DNA of 64,000 nucleotides from Hyphomicrobiaceae bacterium. GTDB taxonomy: Bacteria > Pseudomonadota > Alphaproteobacteria > Rhizobiales > Hyphomicrobiaceae. The first letter of the stretch is position 1; each line of letters begins with the position of its first letter. The position numbers and the translations under genes were made by a program. Under the pieces are notes generated by a model. That model ran no database searches, had not been told where the DNA came from, and worked only from the letters and a program-made list of their open reading frames with translations. The stretch spans positions 1-64,000 of the forward strand of contig JAJFHG010000021.1 of assembly GCA_021775735.1 (NCBI GenBank), given 5' to 3'. Of the stretch, positions 35,793 through 44,632 are shown piece after piece.

Positions 35793-37895
35793 ATGCGTTT
35801 GAGCGTTCACCGCGCTGTAGTGGTGTTGGCAGGCTTATCAGTGATGGCCGCTACCGCTGAGGCAGGTCATCAATGTTCACCGCGCGCCACCAAGTGTTAC
35901 AAGCAAGTGCGCGCACCGAGTGTTACCAAGACTGTTACAAAACGGGTTCTCGTTCGCGGCGCTGCCCGCCGTGTGGTGACAACACCGGCAGTTGTGAAAA
36001 CAGTTCGAGAACGTATCGTATCTCGCCCTGGAAGTTGGCATACTGTTTCAACGCCCGCGGTTTATGGCTCACGTGTAACGCGCCAGCTGGTACGTCCCGC
36101 AAGCGTGTCTTACAGCACCACTGCTCCGGTTTATCGCAACGTCAACAAAACGGTGGTTGTGCGCCCAGCTGGACGTGTCCGCCACGTATCACCTGCACAA
36201 TACCGCAACGTGACGGAGCGCGTGGTGCTTCGCCCGGCGTCGTCTCGCAAGGTGCATACGCCACCTGTTTACGGCTTTACGTCACGCCAAGTTGTGGTTC
36301 GTCCTGCTTCAAGCCACACGGTGCGCACACCGGCAGTTGTAAAAACAGTACGCGAACGCGTCGTGACCCGCCCCGCAAGCACACAGACGGTCACAACGCC
36401 AGCGGTTTATGGTTCCCGTGTGAGGCGGCAATTGGTTCGTCCAGAAAGTGTGTCTTACACCACGACACCGGCAACGTATCGCACAGTTCACAAGACTATT
36501 GTTGTTAGCCCGGCGCGTCGGGTTCGTCATGTAACGCCAGCTCAATACAGCAACGTCACGGAACGTGTTGTTGTTCGCCCGGCATCGTCGCGCAAGGTTT
36601 ACAACCCACCAGTTTATGGCTCTACGTCGCGCCAAGTCGTTGTTCGTCCAGCCTCAAGTCACACTGCGCGTACACCGGCGGTTTTGAAAACCGTTCGCGA
36701 GCGTGTTGTCACCCGCCCAGGAAGCTGGCGTACGGTTTCAACACCAGCAGTCTATGGCACGCGCACGCATCGCCAGCTGGTCCGATCACAAAGCGCCTCG
36801 TACACAACGATACCAGCCCAATACCGTACGGTTCACAAAACCATTGTGGTCAGTCGCGGCAGCACAACTTGGACGATGCGTCGTGACCGTCACGGACACC
36901 TCGTCAAATGCCTGGTACGCGTTCCCGGTGAAACGCGCCGTGTGACACAACGGGTCCTGGTTCATCCCGCGCGCCGCGTGCGTCATGCAGTACCCGCGCA
37001 ATACCGCAATGTGACGGAGCGGGTGGTGGTTCGCCCGGCATCGTCTCGCAAGGTACATACGCCACCTGTTTACGGTTTTACGTCACGCCAGGTTGTTGTT
37101 CGCCCCGCCGCAAGCCACACGGTGCGTACGCCCGCAGTCGTAAAAACAGTACGCGAGCGTGTTGTGACCCGTCCGGGAAGCTGGACGACGGTCGGTACAC
37201 CGGCGGTATTGGACACGCGTACGGTCCGTAAACTGGTGCAACCAGCGCAGGTCTCCTACACCACAACACTTGCTGTAACGCGCACGGTGGCCGAACGTGT
37301 GCTGGTCAACCCTGCACGGCGGCTACGCCATGTTACACCTGCGCAGTACCGCAATGTTACCGAGCGTGTTGTGCTTCGCCCAGCAAGCTCGCGTCGCGTC
37401 GTGACACCAGCCGTTTATGGATGGACGTCGCGTCAAGTTGTGGTGCGTCCGGCCTCAAGTCATGTGGTACGTACGCCGGCGGTGGTAAAAACAGTACGCG
37501 AACGTGTTGTGACCAGCCCAGGTAGCTGGCGCACAGTTGCGACACCAGCGGTTTATGGCACGCGTACGCGCCGCCAGTTGGTGCGTCCAGCAAGCGTATC
37601 TTACACGACGACACCTGCTGTAACCCGTACCGTGACCGAACGTGTGCTGGTCAGCCCAGGCCAGCGTATTCGCCACGTGCAGCCTGCGGTCTATCGCAAT
37701 GTCAATCAACGTGTCGTTGTGCGTCCTGCTTCATCGCGCAAGGTTTACACAGCGCCTGTATATAGCTGGTCAACCCGCCAGGTCGTGGTACGCCCTGCCT
37801 CTCGCCGTGTGGTGCACACGCCAGCCGTTTATACGACCCGCCATCACAAGGTACGGGTTCACGGAGGTGGTACGCATTGGGTACGTCACCACTAA
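35793..37895 (+). CDS. Secreted, highly basic protein of 23-residue tandem repeats
   Basis: A 700-residue protein with a signal peptide (VVVLAGLSVMAATAEA, cleavage expected before GHQC). The rest is built of 23-residue units of the form T-P-A-x-Y, then R/T-x-V-T-E-R-V-V-V, then R-P-A-S and a variable basic end; examples are YRNVTERVVVRPASSRKV and YGFTSRQVVVRPASSHTV. Five unit types alternate in fixed order, giving a 115-residue super-repeat. Arg, Val and Thr dominate and acidic residues are rare, so the protein should be strongly positively charged. The alternation of short Val-rich strands with Pro suggests a beta-rich, possibly solenoid fold. Similar T-P-A-x-Y...V-x-P-A units occur in envelope proteins of other bacteria as far as I recall, but I know no function. 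A GGAG ribosome site precedes the ATG. Confidence 0.9.
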   Translation: MRLSVHRAVVVLAGLSVMAATAEAGHQCSPRATKCYKQVRAPSVTKTVTKRVLVRGAARRVVTTPAVVKTVRERIVSRPGSWHTVSTPAVYGSRVTRQLVRPASVSYSTTAPVYRNVNKTVVVRPAGRVRHVSPAQYRNVTERVVLRPASSRKVHTPPVYGFTSRQVVVRPASSHTVRTPAVVKTVRERVVTRPASTQTVTTPAVYGSRVRRQLVRPESVSYTTTPATYRTVHKTIVVSPARRVRHVTPAQYSNVTERVVVRPASSRKVYNPPVYGSTSRQVVVRPASSHTARTPAVLKTVRERVVTRPGSWRTVSTPAVYGTRTHRQLVRSQSASYTTIPAQYRTVHKTIVVSRGSTTWTMRRDRHGHLVKCLVRVPGETRRVTQRVLVHPARRVRHAVPAQYRNVTERVVVRPASSRKVHTPPVYGFTSRQVVVRPAASHTVRTPAVVKTVRERVVTRPGSWTTVGTPAVLDTRTVRKLVQPAQVSYTTTLAVTRTVAERVLVNPARRLRHVTPAQYRNVTERVVLRPASSRRVVTPAVYGWTSRQVVVRPASSHVVRTPAVVKTVRERVVTSPGSWRTVATPAVYGTRTRRQLVRPASVSYTTTPAVTRTVTERVLVSPGQRIRHVQPAVYRNVNQRVVVRPASSRKVYTAPVYSWSTRQVVVRPASRRVVHTPAVYTTRHHKVRVHGGGTHWVRHH
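35991..37826 (+). repeat. 345-bp higher-order coding repeat, five copies with one insertion
   Basis: The same codon position of the repeat (the first Val of V-V-K-T-V-R-E-R or its L-K variant) falls at 35991, 36336, 36681, 37137 and 37482, and the frame of the next copy begins at 37827. Steps are 345, 345, 456, 345 and 345 bases. The 456 step is 345 plus a 111-base (37-codon) insertion in copy three, near 36862-36972, which brings a Trp and a Cys. Each copy holds five 69-base units. Copies differ at many silent sites. Confidence 0.93.
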
Positions 37896-38198
37896 GCTAA
37901 GGCTTGATATTATGGAAACCGGCTGATTTAAATCAGCTTTCTCAAAAAAAGGCACCGTTTTTCGAAGCGGTGCCTTTTTTTGGGTCCGGAGATTGATGAA
38001 TTTCAGACGACCAAGACAGTTTTCTATGTTTTGAGTATTGCTCGCGGCATATCCGTCTGAACCAATCTTAGTGATTGATTTTACTACAGCCTTCCGTGAG
38101 GCTGCCACAATCGCCGTTCACAGCTAGCTATGGATGAGACGTGTTGGCGTACTGCGATCAGAACTGTGGCACGCTTTGGGGAAGGGGATGCGGTCTAA
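37896..38198. other. Intergenic region between repeat-protein gene and parA-like gene
   Basis: 303 bases holding a perfect 16-bp palindrome at 37922-37937 (half GCTGATTT), the terminator at 37944-37981 and about 215 bases of unassigned sequence that should include the promoter of the ParA-like gene. No further gene or RNA recognised. Confidence 0.5.
37944..37981 (+). terminator. Intrinsic terminator of the repeat-protein gene
   Basis: Stem GGCACCG / CGGTGCC with a 10-base AT-rich loop, seven A residues before it and seven T residues after it. The A-run lets it work in both directions. Confidence 0.93.
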
Positions 38199-39086
38199 AT
38201 GTGCAAGACAATTGCGGTAATGAATGCCAAGGGTGGCGTTGGAAAATCGACCATGGTGATGGCGATTGCTGAGACGCTATCCGCTTATCATGGCAAAAAG
38301 ATTCTGGTTATCGACAGCGACGCTCAAGCTAGTGTTTCAAGTATGTTTATGGCCATCCGTGCTCTGCACCAGCGGCAGGCAAGCCAAGCGACACTGGTGG
38401 ACTATCTGATCGCACGCACACTTGGCAAAGAACAGATTGATTGGCGCGGGTTTGTCGTCCACGATGTGTCTGACGTTGATGATGCCCGTTCTGTTTCTGT
38501 TATCCCTAGCGATATGCAGCTTTCACTATTTGAGCGGGAGATTTCCAAGGAATCCCTGCATACAAAATTGCGTATGTGTGTCTCTCAACTCACCCATGAA
38601 GTTGCGCAAAACTATGATTGTGTTTTGATTGATTGTTCGCCGGGCTTGTCGGTTTTAACCGAATGCTGGTTGCGCGAAACTGACTATCACATTTCGCCAA
38701 CCAAAGCGGATTACGTTTCAATTTGTGGTCTGGAGGTTTTTCGTCGTTTTCAAGCCCTCAACCCAGAGATGGGTTTTGCAGAAAACCTTGGTGTTCTGGT
38801 CAATATGCGGGATGCAAATTCACGCTCTGAAGCGGACTATGAAATCTGGTTGAAATCAAATCGCGAACACCGCTGCTTTAACCAAGCAATACCGCGTGTT
38901 GCGGCTCTGCAAGACGCGGCCCGGTTTACCACTGAACACAGGTCCTACTTTGCAAAATATCCTGGTGCTGTGGGTGCGGCATTGCGGTCGGTGTGTGAAG
39001 AGTTGTTGGGGCGGCTTGATCACGGCCTGCCTTTTGTCGGCCAACACGTGACATCAGAAGCTGCACCTAATTTTAGTGCTGCCTAG
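38199..39086 (+). CDS. Orphan ParA/MinD-like ATPase
   Basis: A 295-residue ATPase of the ParA family with the deviant Walker A motif KGGVGKST (residues 11-18), Walker A' ILVIDSDAQASVS and Walker B CVLIDCSPG. There is no parB, parS-like repeat or other partition gene beside it, so it is unlikely to be the chromosome partition ATPase. Such orphan ParAs often place cellular structures (chemotaxis arrays, carboxysomes, envelope machines), but the cargo here is unknown. The C-terminal half (LVNMRDANSRSEADYEIWLK; IPRVAALQDAARF) includes a segment seen in other ParA proteins. It stands alone between two terminating units. Confidence 0.85.
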   Translation: MCKTIAVMNAKGGVGKSTMVMAIAETLSAYHGKKILVIDSDAQASVSSMFMAIRALHQRQASQATLVDYLIARTLGKEQIDWRGFVVHDVSDVDDARSVSVIPSDMQLSLFEREISKESLHTKLRMCVSQLTHEVAQNYDCVLIDCSPGLSVLTECWLRETDYHISPTKADYVSICGLEVFRRFQALNPEMGFAENLGVLVNMRDANSRSEADYEIWLKSNREHRCFNQAIPRVAALQDAARFTTEHRSYFAKYPGAVGAALRSVCEELLGRLDHGLPFVGQHVTSEAAPNFSAA

Positions 39087-39190
39087 GCGTCACGTTGTTG
39101 AAACGCCCAGCTGGATGCTAAGCCGACGCCTGTGGCTGCCCGTGAGGGCTTATCTGGCCGATAACGTCTTTTTGATGAGTGTTGAAAAAT

Positions 39191-39265
39191 TGGAGCGGGC
39201 GATGAGATTCGAACTCACGACCCTCACGTTGGCAACGTGATGCTCTACCCCTGAGCTACGCCCGC
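39191..39265 (-). tRNA. tRNA-Gly (anticodon GCC)
   Basis: Reading the minus strand, the acceptor stem is GCGGGCG pairing with CGCCCGC, the D arm is GCTC...GAGC, the anticodon stem is TCACG / CGTGA around loop TTGCCAA, and the T arm contains TTCGAAT. The anticodon GCC reads GGC and GGT codons. The discriminator base is T and the CCA end is encoded (39191-39193). Confidence 0.97.
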
Positions 39266-39453
39266 GTCCTTTGGGTATTGATGTCGTCACTGGCCGCGAC
39301 GAGGCTCGTCTTATGGCCTAACGCCTGCCCCTTGGCAACCGCCTTGGAGCCAAAAAACGCCCCGAGACATCTTGTCTGCCGTAGGCTGCGACCTTAGGTA
39401 CGTCATAGGCAACCCGATTGCCCTAAGCTTTACCCTTTTGGACCCAGATAATA

Positions 39454-39963
39454 ATGCCGCCACGTCAACGTGAGGACCTGTTTCGCACCCTTGAAGGTTT
39501 GGGTATACGAACAAAAACTGTAGACCACCCACCGGTGTTTACGGTTTCTGAGAGTTCAAATGTTGATCGTGCGCTGCCAGGTGGTCACACTAAGAATTTG
39601 TTTCTAAAGGATGCTAAAGGGGTTCTCTATTTGGTAATTGCACATGTTGAGACCGAAGTTGATCTCAAAGGTTTATCACGACGGATTGGCGCAGCACGGT
39701 TCAGCTTTGGCAAGCCGGAGTTGCTACTTGAGGCACTCGGCGTCACGCCAGGGTCGGTTACGGCATTTGCTGTGCTGAACGACATAGATTATCAGGTCCA
39801 GGTTATCGTTGATCAGGACCTCATGCGATTTGACAGTGTAAATTGTCATCCGTTGGAGAATAATGCGACAACAAATATTGCGCGTGCTGACCTTTTGGGC
39901 TTCATTCGCGCTACCGGCCATGAGCCAACTATTGTTGACCTTAAAAAGACAGATGCGAGTTAG
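39454..39963 (+). CDS. Prolyl-tRNA deacylase, ProXp-ala/PrdX type (YbaK domain)
   Basis: A 169-residue free-standing relative of the prolyl-tRNA synthetase editing domain, expected to hydrolyse wrongly charged Ala-tRNA-Pro. Family landmarks are VDHPPVFTVSES near residue 24, GGHTKNLFLKDAKGVLYLVI (with the conserved Lys of the editing site), RFSFGKPELLLEALGVTPGS and the late NCHPLENNATTNI. The last has the CHPxxNxxT pattern typical of these enzymes. It is followed 97 bases later by the CnoX-like gene, a common alphaproteobacterial pair. Confidence 0.9.
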   Translation: MPPRQREDLFRTLEGLGIRTKTVDHPPVFTVSESSNVDRALPGGHTKNLFLKDAKGVLYLVIAHVETEVDLKGLSRRIGAARFSFGKPELLLEALGVTPGSVTAFAVLNDIDYQVQVIVDQDLMRFDSVNCHPLENNATTNIARADLLGFIRATGHEPTIVDLKKTDAS

Positions 39964-40060
39964 GGAATTAAATGGTTTGGTCGATTCGAGTTAATGTTAT
40001 CTACGCTAGACCGTCGGTGTAATCTTTAGGCGTTGCACGATGCAACCTGTGTGAGGTGAA

Positions 40061-40963
40061 ATGTTAGATGCTGGAATGAGTGGCGCTGCTGTTGGCGACC
40101 TCATCAAAGAGTCTTCAACGGCTGAATTTATGGCGGATGTCGTCGAGGCGTCCAAAGAGCAAACGGTGCTTGTTGATTTTTGGGCACCTTGGTGTCAGCC
40201 TTGCAAACAACTCACGCCTACCCTCGAAAAAATCGTGAACAGCTATGGCGGTAAACTGCGTTTGGTCAAAATTAATGTCGACGAGAATCAGGCGATTGCC
40301 AGCCAGTTGCGCGTTCAATCATTACCCATGGTCTTGGCGTTTCAGGATGGCAAGCCGATAGACGGGTTTGTGGGTGTGCAACCTGAAAGCACCTTAAAAG
40401 AATTTGCCGAGCGTGTTGTTGGGCTGGACGAGCAAGAACAGATAGCGGCGGTTGTGCAGTCCGCCGAAGAGGCTTTTGCCGAAGGCGATCTACAGGGTGC
40501 TGCTGAGGCGTTTGCAGCTGTTTTAGAAACAGATCAAAAAAATAGCGACGCATTGGCGGGGCTTGCGTCGTGCTATCTCAAAAGCGGTGATCCAATCCGC
40601 GCTCAGCAAACTATTGAATTGGTGCCACCGAGCGAACGCGCATCAGCAAAAGTAGAAAGTGTCAAAGCCGCTCTTGAGCTTGCAAAGGTAGCCGAGACGG
40701 CGGACCCGGCAGATGAGTTGGCGAGAAAGGTTTATGATAATCCTGAAAACCTTCAAGCGCGTATTGATCTTGCCCTTTCGCTTGCAGCAAATGGCGACCA
40801 GGCAGGAGCAGTTGATCATCTGTTAGAAGTTATTAAACGCGATCGTGAATGGGGCGACCAGGCAGGGCGCAAACAGCTGCTAAAATTGTTCGATGCCTGG
40901 GGTCCAAAGGACCAAGTAACAAACGATGGTCGTCGTCGTTTGTCGTCACTTCTCTTCTCTTAG
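40061..40963 (+). CDS. cnoX: CnoX/YbbN-like thioredoxin with TPR-like C-terminal domain
   Basis: A 300-residue chaperedoxin-type protein. The N-terminal thioredoxin domain has the active site WCQPC (Cys45 and Cys48), unlike E. coli CnoX, which lacks a working site. The C-terminal half holds TPR-like helices (EAFAEGDLQGAAEAFAAVLE; ALAGLASCYLKSGDPIRAQQ). CnoX protects proteins from oxidation and hands them to GroEL; that role is inferred. The ATG at 40061 has a GAGGTG ribosome site five bases upstream. A small hairpin (CTCTTCT / AGAAGAG) covers its stop codon. Confidence 0.9.
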   Translation: MLDAGMSGAAVGDLIKESSTAEFMADVVEASKEQTVLVDFWAPWCQPCKQLTPTLEKIVNSYGGKLRLVKINVDENQAIASQLRVQSLPMVLAFQDGKPIDGFVGVQPESTLKEFAERVVGLDEQEQIAAVVQSAEEAFAEGDLQGAAEAFAAVLETDQKNSDALAGLASCYLKSGDPIRAQQTIELVPPSERASAKVESVKAALELAKVAETADPADELARKVYDNPENLQARIDLALSLAANGDQAGAVDHLLEVIKRDREWGDQAGRKQLLKLFDAWGPKDQVTNDGRRRLSSLLFS

Positions 40964-41005
40964 AAGAGTTACAAGCCCTTTTTCAAATGGGTGCAAAGGT
41001 CAGAC

Positions 41006-41689
41006 ATGCCGGAACGCTACCGACAGCCAAGTGATTTGCCAGCACGTATACCGGTATTTCCGTTACGTGGTGCGATCTTGCTGCCGCGGGCAAACCTACC
41101 TCTCAACGTCTTTGAGCCGCGCTATTTGCAGATGATTGATGACGTGATGTCAGGTGATCGCGTTGTTGGTATTATTCAGCCTAAGTTTGCAGAAGAAGAA
41201 GGTGAGCTACACGAAAGTCCGATGGGCAAGGCGTTTCCCCTGCAGCGCGTCGGCTGTATTGGCCGCGTGACGACCTATCAGGAATTAGAAGATGAGCGAG
41301 TCATGATAACGCTTACGGGCGTTTCCCGCTTTGAGGTATTGGGCGAGCCAACGACTGATGCGCCCTACCGCTTTGTCTCAACGAACTATCATCCGTATGT
41401 GGCGGATCTCACCATCGGTCTTGGAGAAGCCGAGGTTGATCGCGACAAATTGCTGGCTGTGCTCAAAGCCTATCTTGAGGCCAACAAGCTGTCAGCAGAT
41501 TGGGACGGCATTCAACGTGCGTCAAGCGAACAACTGATCAACGCGTTGTCAGTCATGTCTCCATTTGGGGCGGAAGAAAAACAAGCGTTGCTTGAAGCGA
41601 CGACACTGAGCGACCGAGCCGATGTTTTGGTGGCGCTCGCAGAGATGGAATTGGCAGCTGGCGTTGGTGGTGCAGGGACATTGCAGTGA
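41006..41689 (+). CDS. LON N-terminal (substrate-binding) domain protein
   Basis: A 227-residue protein made of the LON N-domain alone, without ATPase or protease parts. Landmarks are the N-terminal IPVFPLRGAILLPRANLPLN, NVFEPRYLQMIDDVMSGDRV and GKAFPLQRVGCIGRVTTYQE. The C-terminal helices (NALSVMSPFGAEEKQALLEA) match the family. The function is unknown; substrate recognition is presumed. The ATG at 41006 (MPERYRQP) is preferred over a GTG at 40991. It forms a run with cnoX and the Trm112-like gene, also conserved in Hyphomicrobiales. Confidence 0.9.
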   Translation: MPERYRQPSDLPARIPVFPLRGAILLPRANLPLNVFEPRYLQMIDDVMSGDRVVGIIQPKFAEEEGELHESPMGKAFPLQRVGCIGRVTTYQELEDERVMITLTGVSRFEVLGEPTTDAPYRFVSTNYHPYVADLTIGLGEAEVDRDKLLAVLKAYLEANKLSADWDGIQRASSEQLINALSVMSPFGAEEKQALLEATTLSDRADVLVALAEMELAAGVGGAGTLQ

Positions 41690-41748
41690 GCGCCGCTAAA
41701 CTCCAATTGGTTTGCCCACCTGTATGAGAGCCAGTATGAGAGGATGTG

Positions 41749-42027
41749 ATGACGGGTAAAGACGAGGCCAGAAAAGGACACTCTAAACCTGGCGCGGACG
41801 CGAAGGGTGAAGAAAACTCTCGCAATATAGATCCACGATTGCTTGAGATCTTGGTGTGCCCAATGACCAAAGGCCCGCTTGAGTATACGGCGGATAATCA
41901 GGAACTGATCAGCCATCGTGCCGATCTCGCATTCCCCATCCGTAATGGTGTACCGTTGTTGACTCCTGAAGCCGCCCGGCAATTAACTGAGGCTGAGCGT
42001 GCTCGTTACAAGGCGACCAAGCGTTAG
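41749..42027 (+). CDS. Trm112-like protein (UPF0434)
   Basis: A 92-residue protein with a charged, probably disordered N-terminal 30 residues. A Trm112-type domain follows: [20 protein letters not shown], then [20 protein letters not shown]. The usual second zinc cysteine of the CPxCKGxL motif is replaced by Thr (CPMTKGPL), so zinc binding is probably lost, as in many UPF0434 proteins. Relatives act as small partners of methyltransferases in eukaryotes; the bacterial role is unsettled. The start could be the GTG at 41746 or the ATG at 41749. Confidence 0.88.
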   Translation: MTGKDEARKGHSKPGADAKGEENSRNIDPRLLEILVCPMTKGPLEYTADNQELISHRADLAFPIRNGVPLLTPEAARQLTEAERARYKATKR

Positions 42028-42214
42028 ATTTTAGCGTTTGCTGACAATGTTAGATTAACTAACAGTGAGTGATTGCCGGTTTTCTATTTTTGTTGAACGC
42101 CTAAACCCGTCTTGTGTCCCTCAACGGGGCAACGGTTAACCACTTCAGTTCAGACATTTTAAAAGGCGTTGTGATGATCTTCCCCTGATACCAGAGGGCG
42201 TTTTAAGGGTGATC

Positions 42215-44632
42215 ATGAAGACGGCGAATAGCAATTTACCGACCGACAGGTTTGGTGAAGACGCGAGCTTGAAAGCTGGTGCGATGACGACTGCCTCCAC
42301 AGTTCATACCGATGCAGCCATTGAGAACACTGAAGAGAATAAACCCCGCATTGTTACTCGAATCCTGAACAATAAAACGACGATCATTGGTTCAACGGCG
42401 GTCGCGATCATGGCGCTGGTAACCGTGTTCTATCTGCTACCGGCGCCAGACGTGGGAGGACGAGTCCTATGTTTTTTAGGAATTGCGTTGAGCTATTGGG
42501 TTGGCCAGGAGTGGTATAAAAATAGTGCAGCGCCTCAAGTCGATGCACTATCGCGAACGGATCCATCTGTGCTTCAAGCTATTGACCACAAGATGGAGCA
42601 ACTGGAAGATGCCAAATGGCAACTGAGTGATAGTGCGGCACACTACCGTGATCTTCTCGATCAACATCACGACATGATCGTGCGTCGTAATAGTGCTGGA
42701 AACCTGACATTTGCCAACCGAGCATTTTGCCGAAAATTCAATATTGATCTTGAGGCCGCACTTGGCCACCCACTTCAGAAAGATGCAATCAAGAGTGTTG
42801 AGTTGCCGCTGTCACCAGACCTGGAGGTCGGCAGTGAGGCGTCACAACGCCATTACCGTGATTTGATCGAAACCAGAGATGGTCAGCGATGGATCGAGTG
42901 GGAAGCACATCATATCGACACTGGCGATGGCTTTGAGGTTCAATATACCGGTCGCGATGTTACCGAAGCTGTAAATGCACACCAGGCATTGGAAGATGCG
43001 CGTGATCAAGCGCAGATTGCCAATCGCTCCAAGTCGCGTTTTCTGGCATCGATGAGCCATGAAATTCGCACACCTATGAACGGTATTTTGGGCATGGCAC
43101 GTCTGCTCAATGACGAGAAACTGAGCGCGCAGAAAAAAACCTACGTCAACGCAATCGACCTGTCTGCGCGCAACTTGTTGGCGATCATTGATGAAATTCT
43201 CGACTTTTCAAAAATTGAAGCGGGAAAGATCACCCTTTCGGAGCACTATTTCTCGATTGAAGACATAGTACTATCGGTTGTTGAATTGTTAGCACCCAGT
43301 GCGCAGGAAAAAGGCCTTGAGATTGCCTGGACCGTCGATCAAGCGGCGAGTGGTGAGTTTGTCGGCGATGCTGCGCGCGTTCGTCAAATTTTGCTGAACC
43401 TGGTGTCCAATGCCGTGAAGTTTACGGACCGTGGGGGCATTCGCGTTTCGGTCACAGGTAAAGACATTAGAGATGATCGTAAGTGTCCGCTGACCGGCAT
43501 ACAGATCCGCGTTAGTGATACCGGCATTGGTTTGTCCAAAGACGACCAGCGCGCCTTGTTTGCAGAGTTCGCCCAAACTGACCAGGCGGTGAAGCGTCAA
43601 TCGGGTGGTACCGGGCTCGGTCTTGCCATTTCTAAACGACTTGCAGAAGCCATGGGCGGGGGGCTTCGCGTTGAAAGTAACGTAAGTACCGGCTCAACGT
43701 TTATAGCCAGTCTTGAACTGCAACCCATCTTTGGGGTTTCGGTAGGGCAAAATTTTGCAGCCTTGCAAGAAAATTTGAATTTGAAAGTCCTGTTAGCGTT
43801 TGAGCGCGTCCTAGAACGATCTGCTATGGCGGAAGTCTTAAGCGATGCTGGAATAGCTGTCGTTGAATGCGATCTGGAAGAAGCCACGTCTCTGGTCAAG
43901 CTGGCGGCCCAAAATGGACATCCCTTTAGCCGCATCGTTGTTGATGCAGGTGCTGATTCTGACATGGCAGCCGCAGTGCTCAATAATGCGGTTGAGGCCG
44001 GTTGCGCGCACGGACTGCAGCATGATGACGTACGTGGGCTTGTGTTGGTCAGTATGTCGTCACGCGAAACATTGCCTAAATTCCAATCCCTGGGTTTCGA
44101 TAGTTACCTGGTCCGGCCTGTGCGACCTAAAACCATGTTTGAGCAACTGATTTCAGAGCGGTCACAAGTCGATCATGTTTCTTATTTTGAAACTTCTGAT
44201 GTGAAGGAACCGCCTCGCCACCTCATACCTGATGACCTGCGCTTTTTATTGGTTGAGGACAACGATATCAATGCAATGCTCGTCGAGCATCAATTGAAGC
44301 GGCTTGGCTACACGGTTAAACGTGTCGTAAACGGTTTAGAAGCCGTCGGAACGATGCAGCAGGTTCTGTCTGGCGACTTGGCTCCGTTTGACGTTATCTT
44401 GATGGATGTTTTGTTGCCCGAGATGGATGGTCTTGAAGCGACCAAAAAGATCAAGCACTTGTTTGCATGTGCAGATGTTGCAAATCGCCAGCCGCCCGTG
44501 ATTGCGCTAACAGCAAATGCATTTAAGGAGGACAAGCAGCGTTGTCTGGACGCCGGTATGGATAATTATCTGGCCAAGCCCTTTGATCAGGACATGCTGA
44601 TCTCTGTCTTGGAGCAATGTAATCTTCCATAA
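42215..44632 (+). CDS. Hybrid sensor histidine kinase with PAS and receiver domains
   Basis: An 805-residue membrane-bound kinase. Two membrane segments lie near residues 55-95 (IGSTAVAIMALVTVFYLLPA; VLCFLGIALSYWVG). A PAS domain follows (YRDLLDQHHDMIVRRNSAGN). The HisKA box has His282 in MSHEIRTPMNG, and the ATPase has RVRQILLNLVSNAVKF, VSDTGIGLSKDD and GTGLGLAISKRLAEAMGG. A degenerate receiver comes next (its acidic pair is missing and the conserved Lys is Arg in YLVRPVRP). The final true receiver has Asp731 in LMDVLLPEMDG. The signal is unknown. The ATG at 42215 follows an AAGGG site; a GTG at 42209 is too close to it. It lies upstream of the olsB gene. Confidence 0.93.
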   Translation: MKTANSNLPTDRFGEDASLKAGAMTTASTVHTDAAIENTEENKPRIVTRILNNKTTIIGSTAVAIMALVTVFYLLPAPDVGGRVLCFLGIALSYWVGQEWYKNSAAPQVDALSRTDPSVLQAIDHKMEQLEDAKWQLSDSAAHYRDLLDQHHDMIVRRNSAGNLTFANRAFCRKFNIDLEAALGHPLQKDAIKSVELPLSPDLEVGSEASQRHYRDLIETRDGQRWIEWEAHHIDTGDGFEVQYTGRDVTEAVNAHQALEDARDQAQIANRSKSRFLASMSHEIRTPMNGILGMARLLNDEKLSAQKKTYVNAIDLSARNLLAIIDEILDFSKIEAGKITLSEHYFSIEDIVLSVVELLAPSAQEKGLEIAWTVDQAASGEFVGDAARVRQILLNLVSNAVKFTDRGGIRVSVTGKDIRDDRKCPLTGIQIRVSDTGIGLSKDDQRALFAEFAQTDQAVKRQSGGTGLGLAISKRLAEAMGGGLRVESNVSTGSTFIASLELQPIFGVSVGQNFAALQENLNLKVLLAFERVLERSAMAEVLSDAGIAVVECDLEEATSLVKLAAQNGHPFSRIVVDAGADSDMAAAVLNNAVEAGCAHGLQHDDVRGLVLVSMSSRETLPKFQSLGFDSYLVRPVRPKTMFEQLISERSQVDHVSYFETSDVKEPPRHLIPDDLRFLLVEDNDINAMLVEHQLKRLGYTVKRVVNGLEAVGTMQQVLSGDLAPFDVILMDVLLPEMDGLEATKKIKHLFACADVANRQPPVIALTANAFKEDKQRCLDAGMDNYLAKPFDQDMLISVLEQCNLP

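Noticed and set aside
35553-35810. An 85-codon minus-strand frame in the AT-rich region before the repeat-protein gene.
   Set aside because: It overlaps the start of a real gene, lies in a promoter region and has no recognisable features.
35991-37826. Regularly spaced repeats that could suggest a CRISPR array or satellite DNA.
   Set aside because: The 69-bp and 345-bp periods are in frame within one long open reading frame with a signal peptide, and there are no unique spacers.
38199-39086. ParA-like gene as part of a chromosome or plasmid partition locus.
   Set aside because: No parB, no parS-like repeats, no replication gene and no origin features nearby.
40952-40968. Hairpin CTCTTCT / AGAAGAG at the end of the cnoX gene as a terminator.
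   Set aside because: The loop has three bases and no T-run follows directly; the next gene starts shortly after, so read-through is likely.
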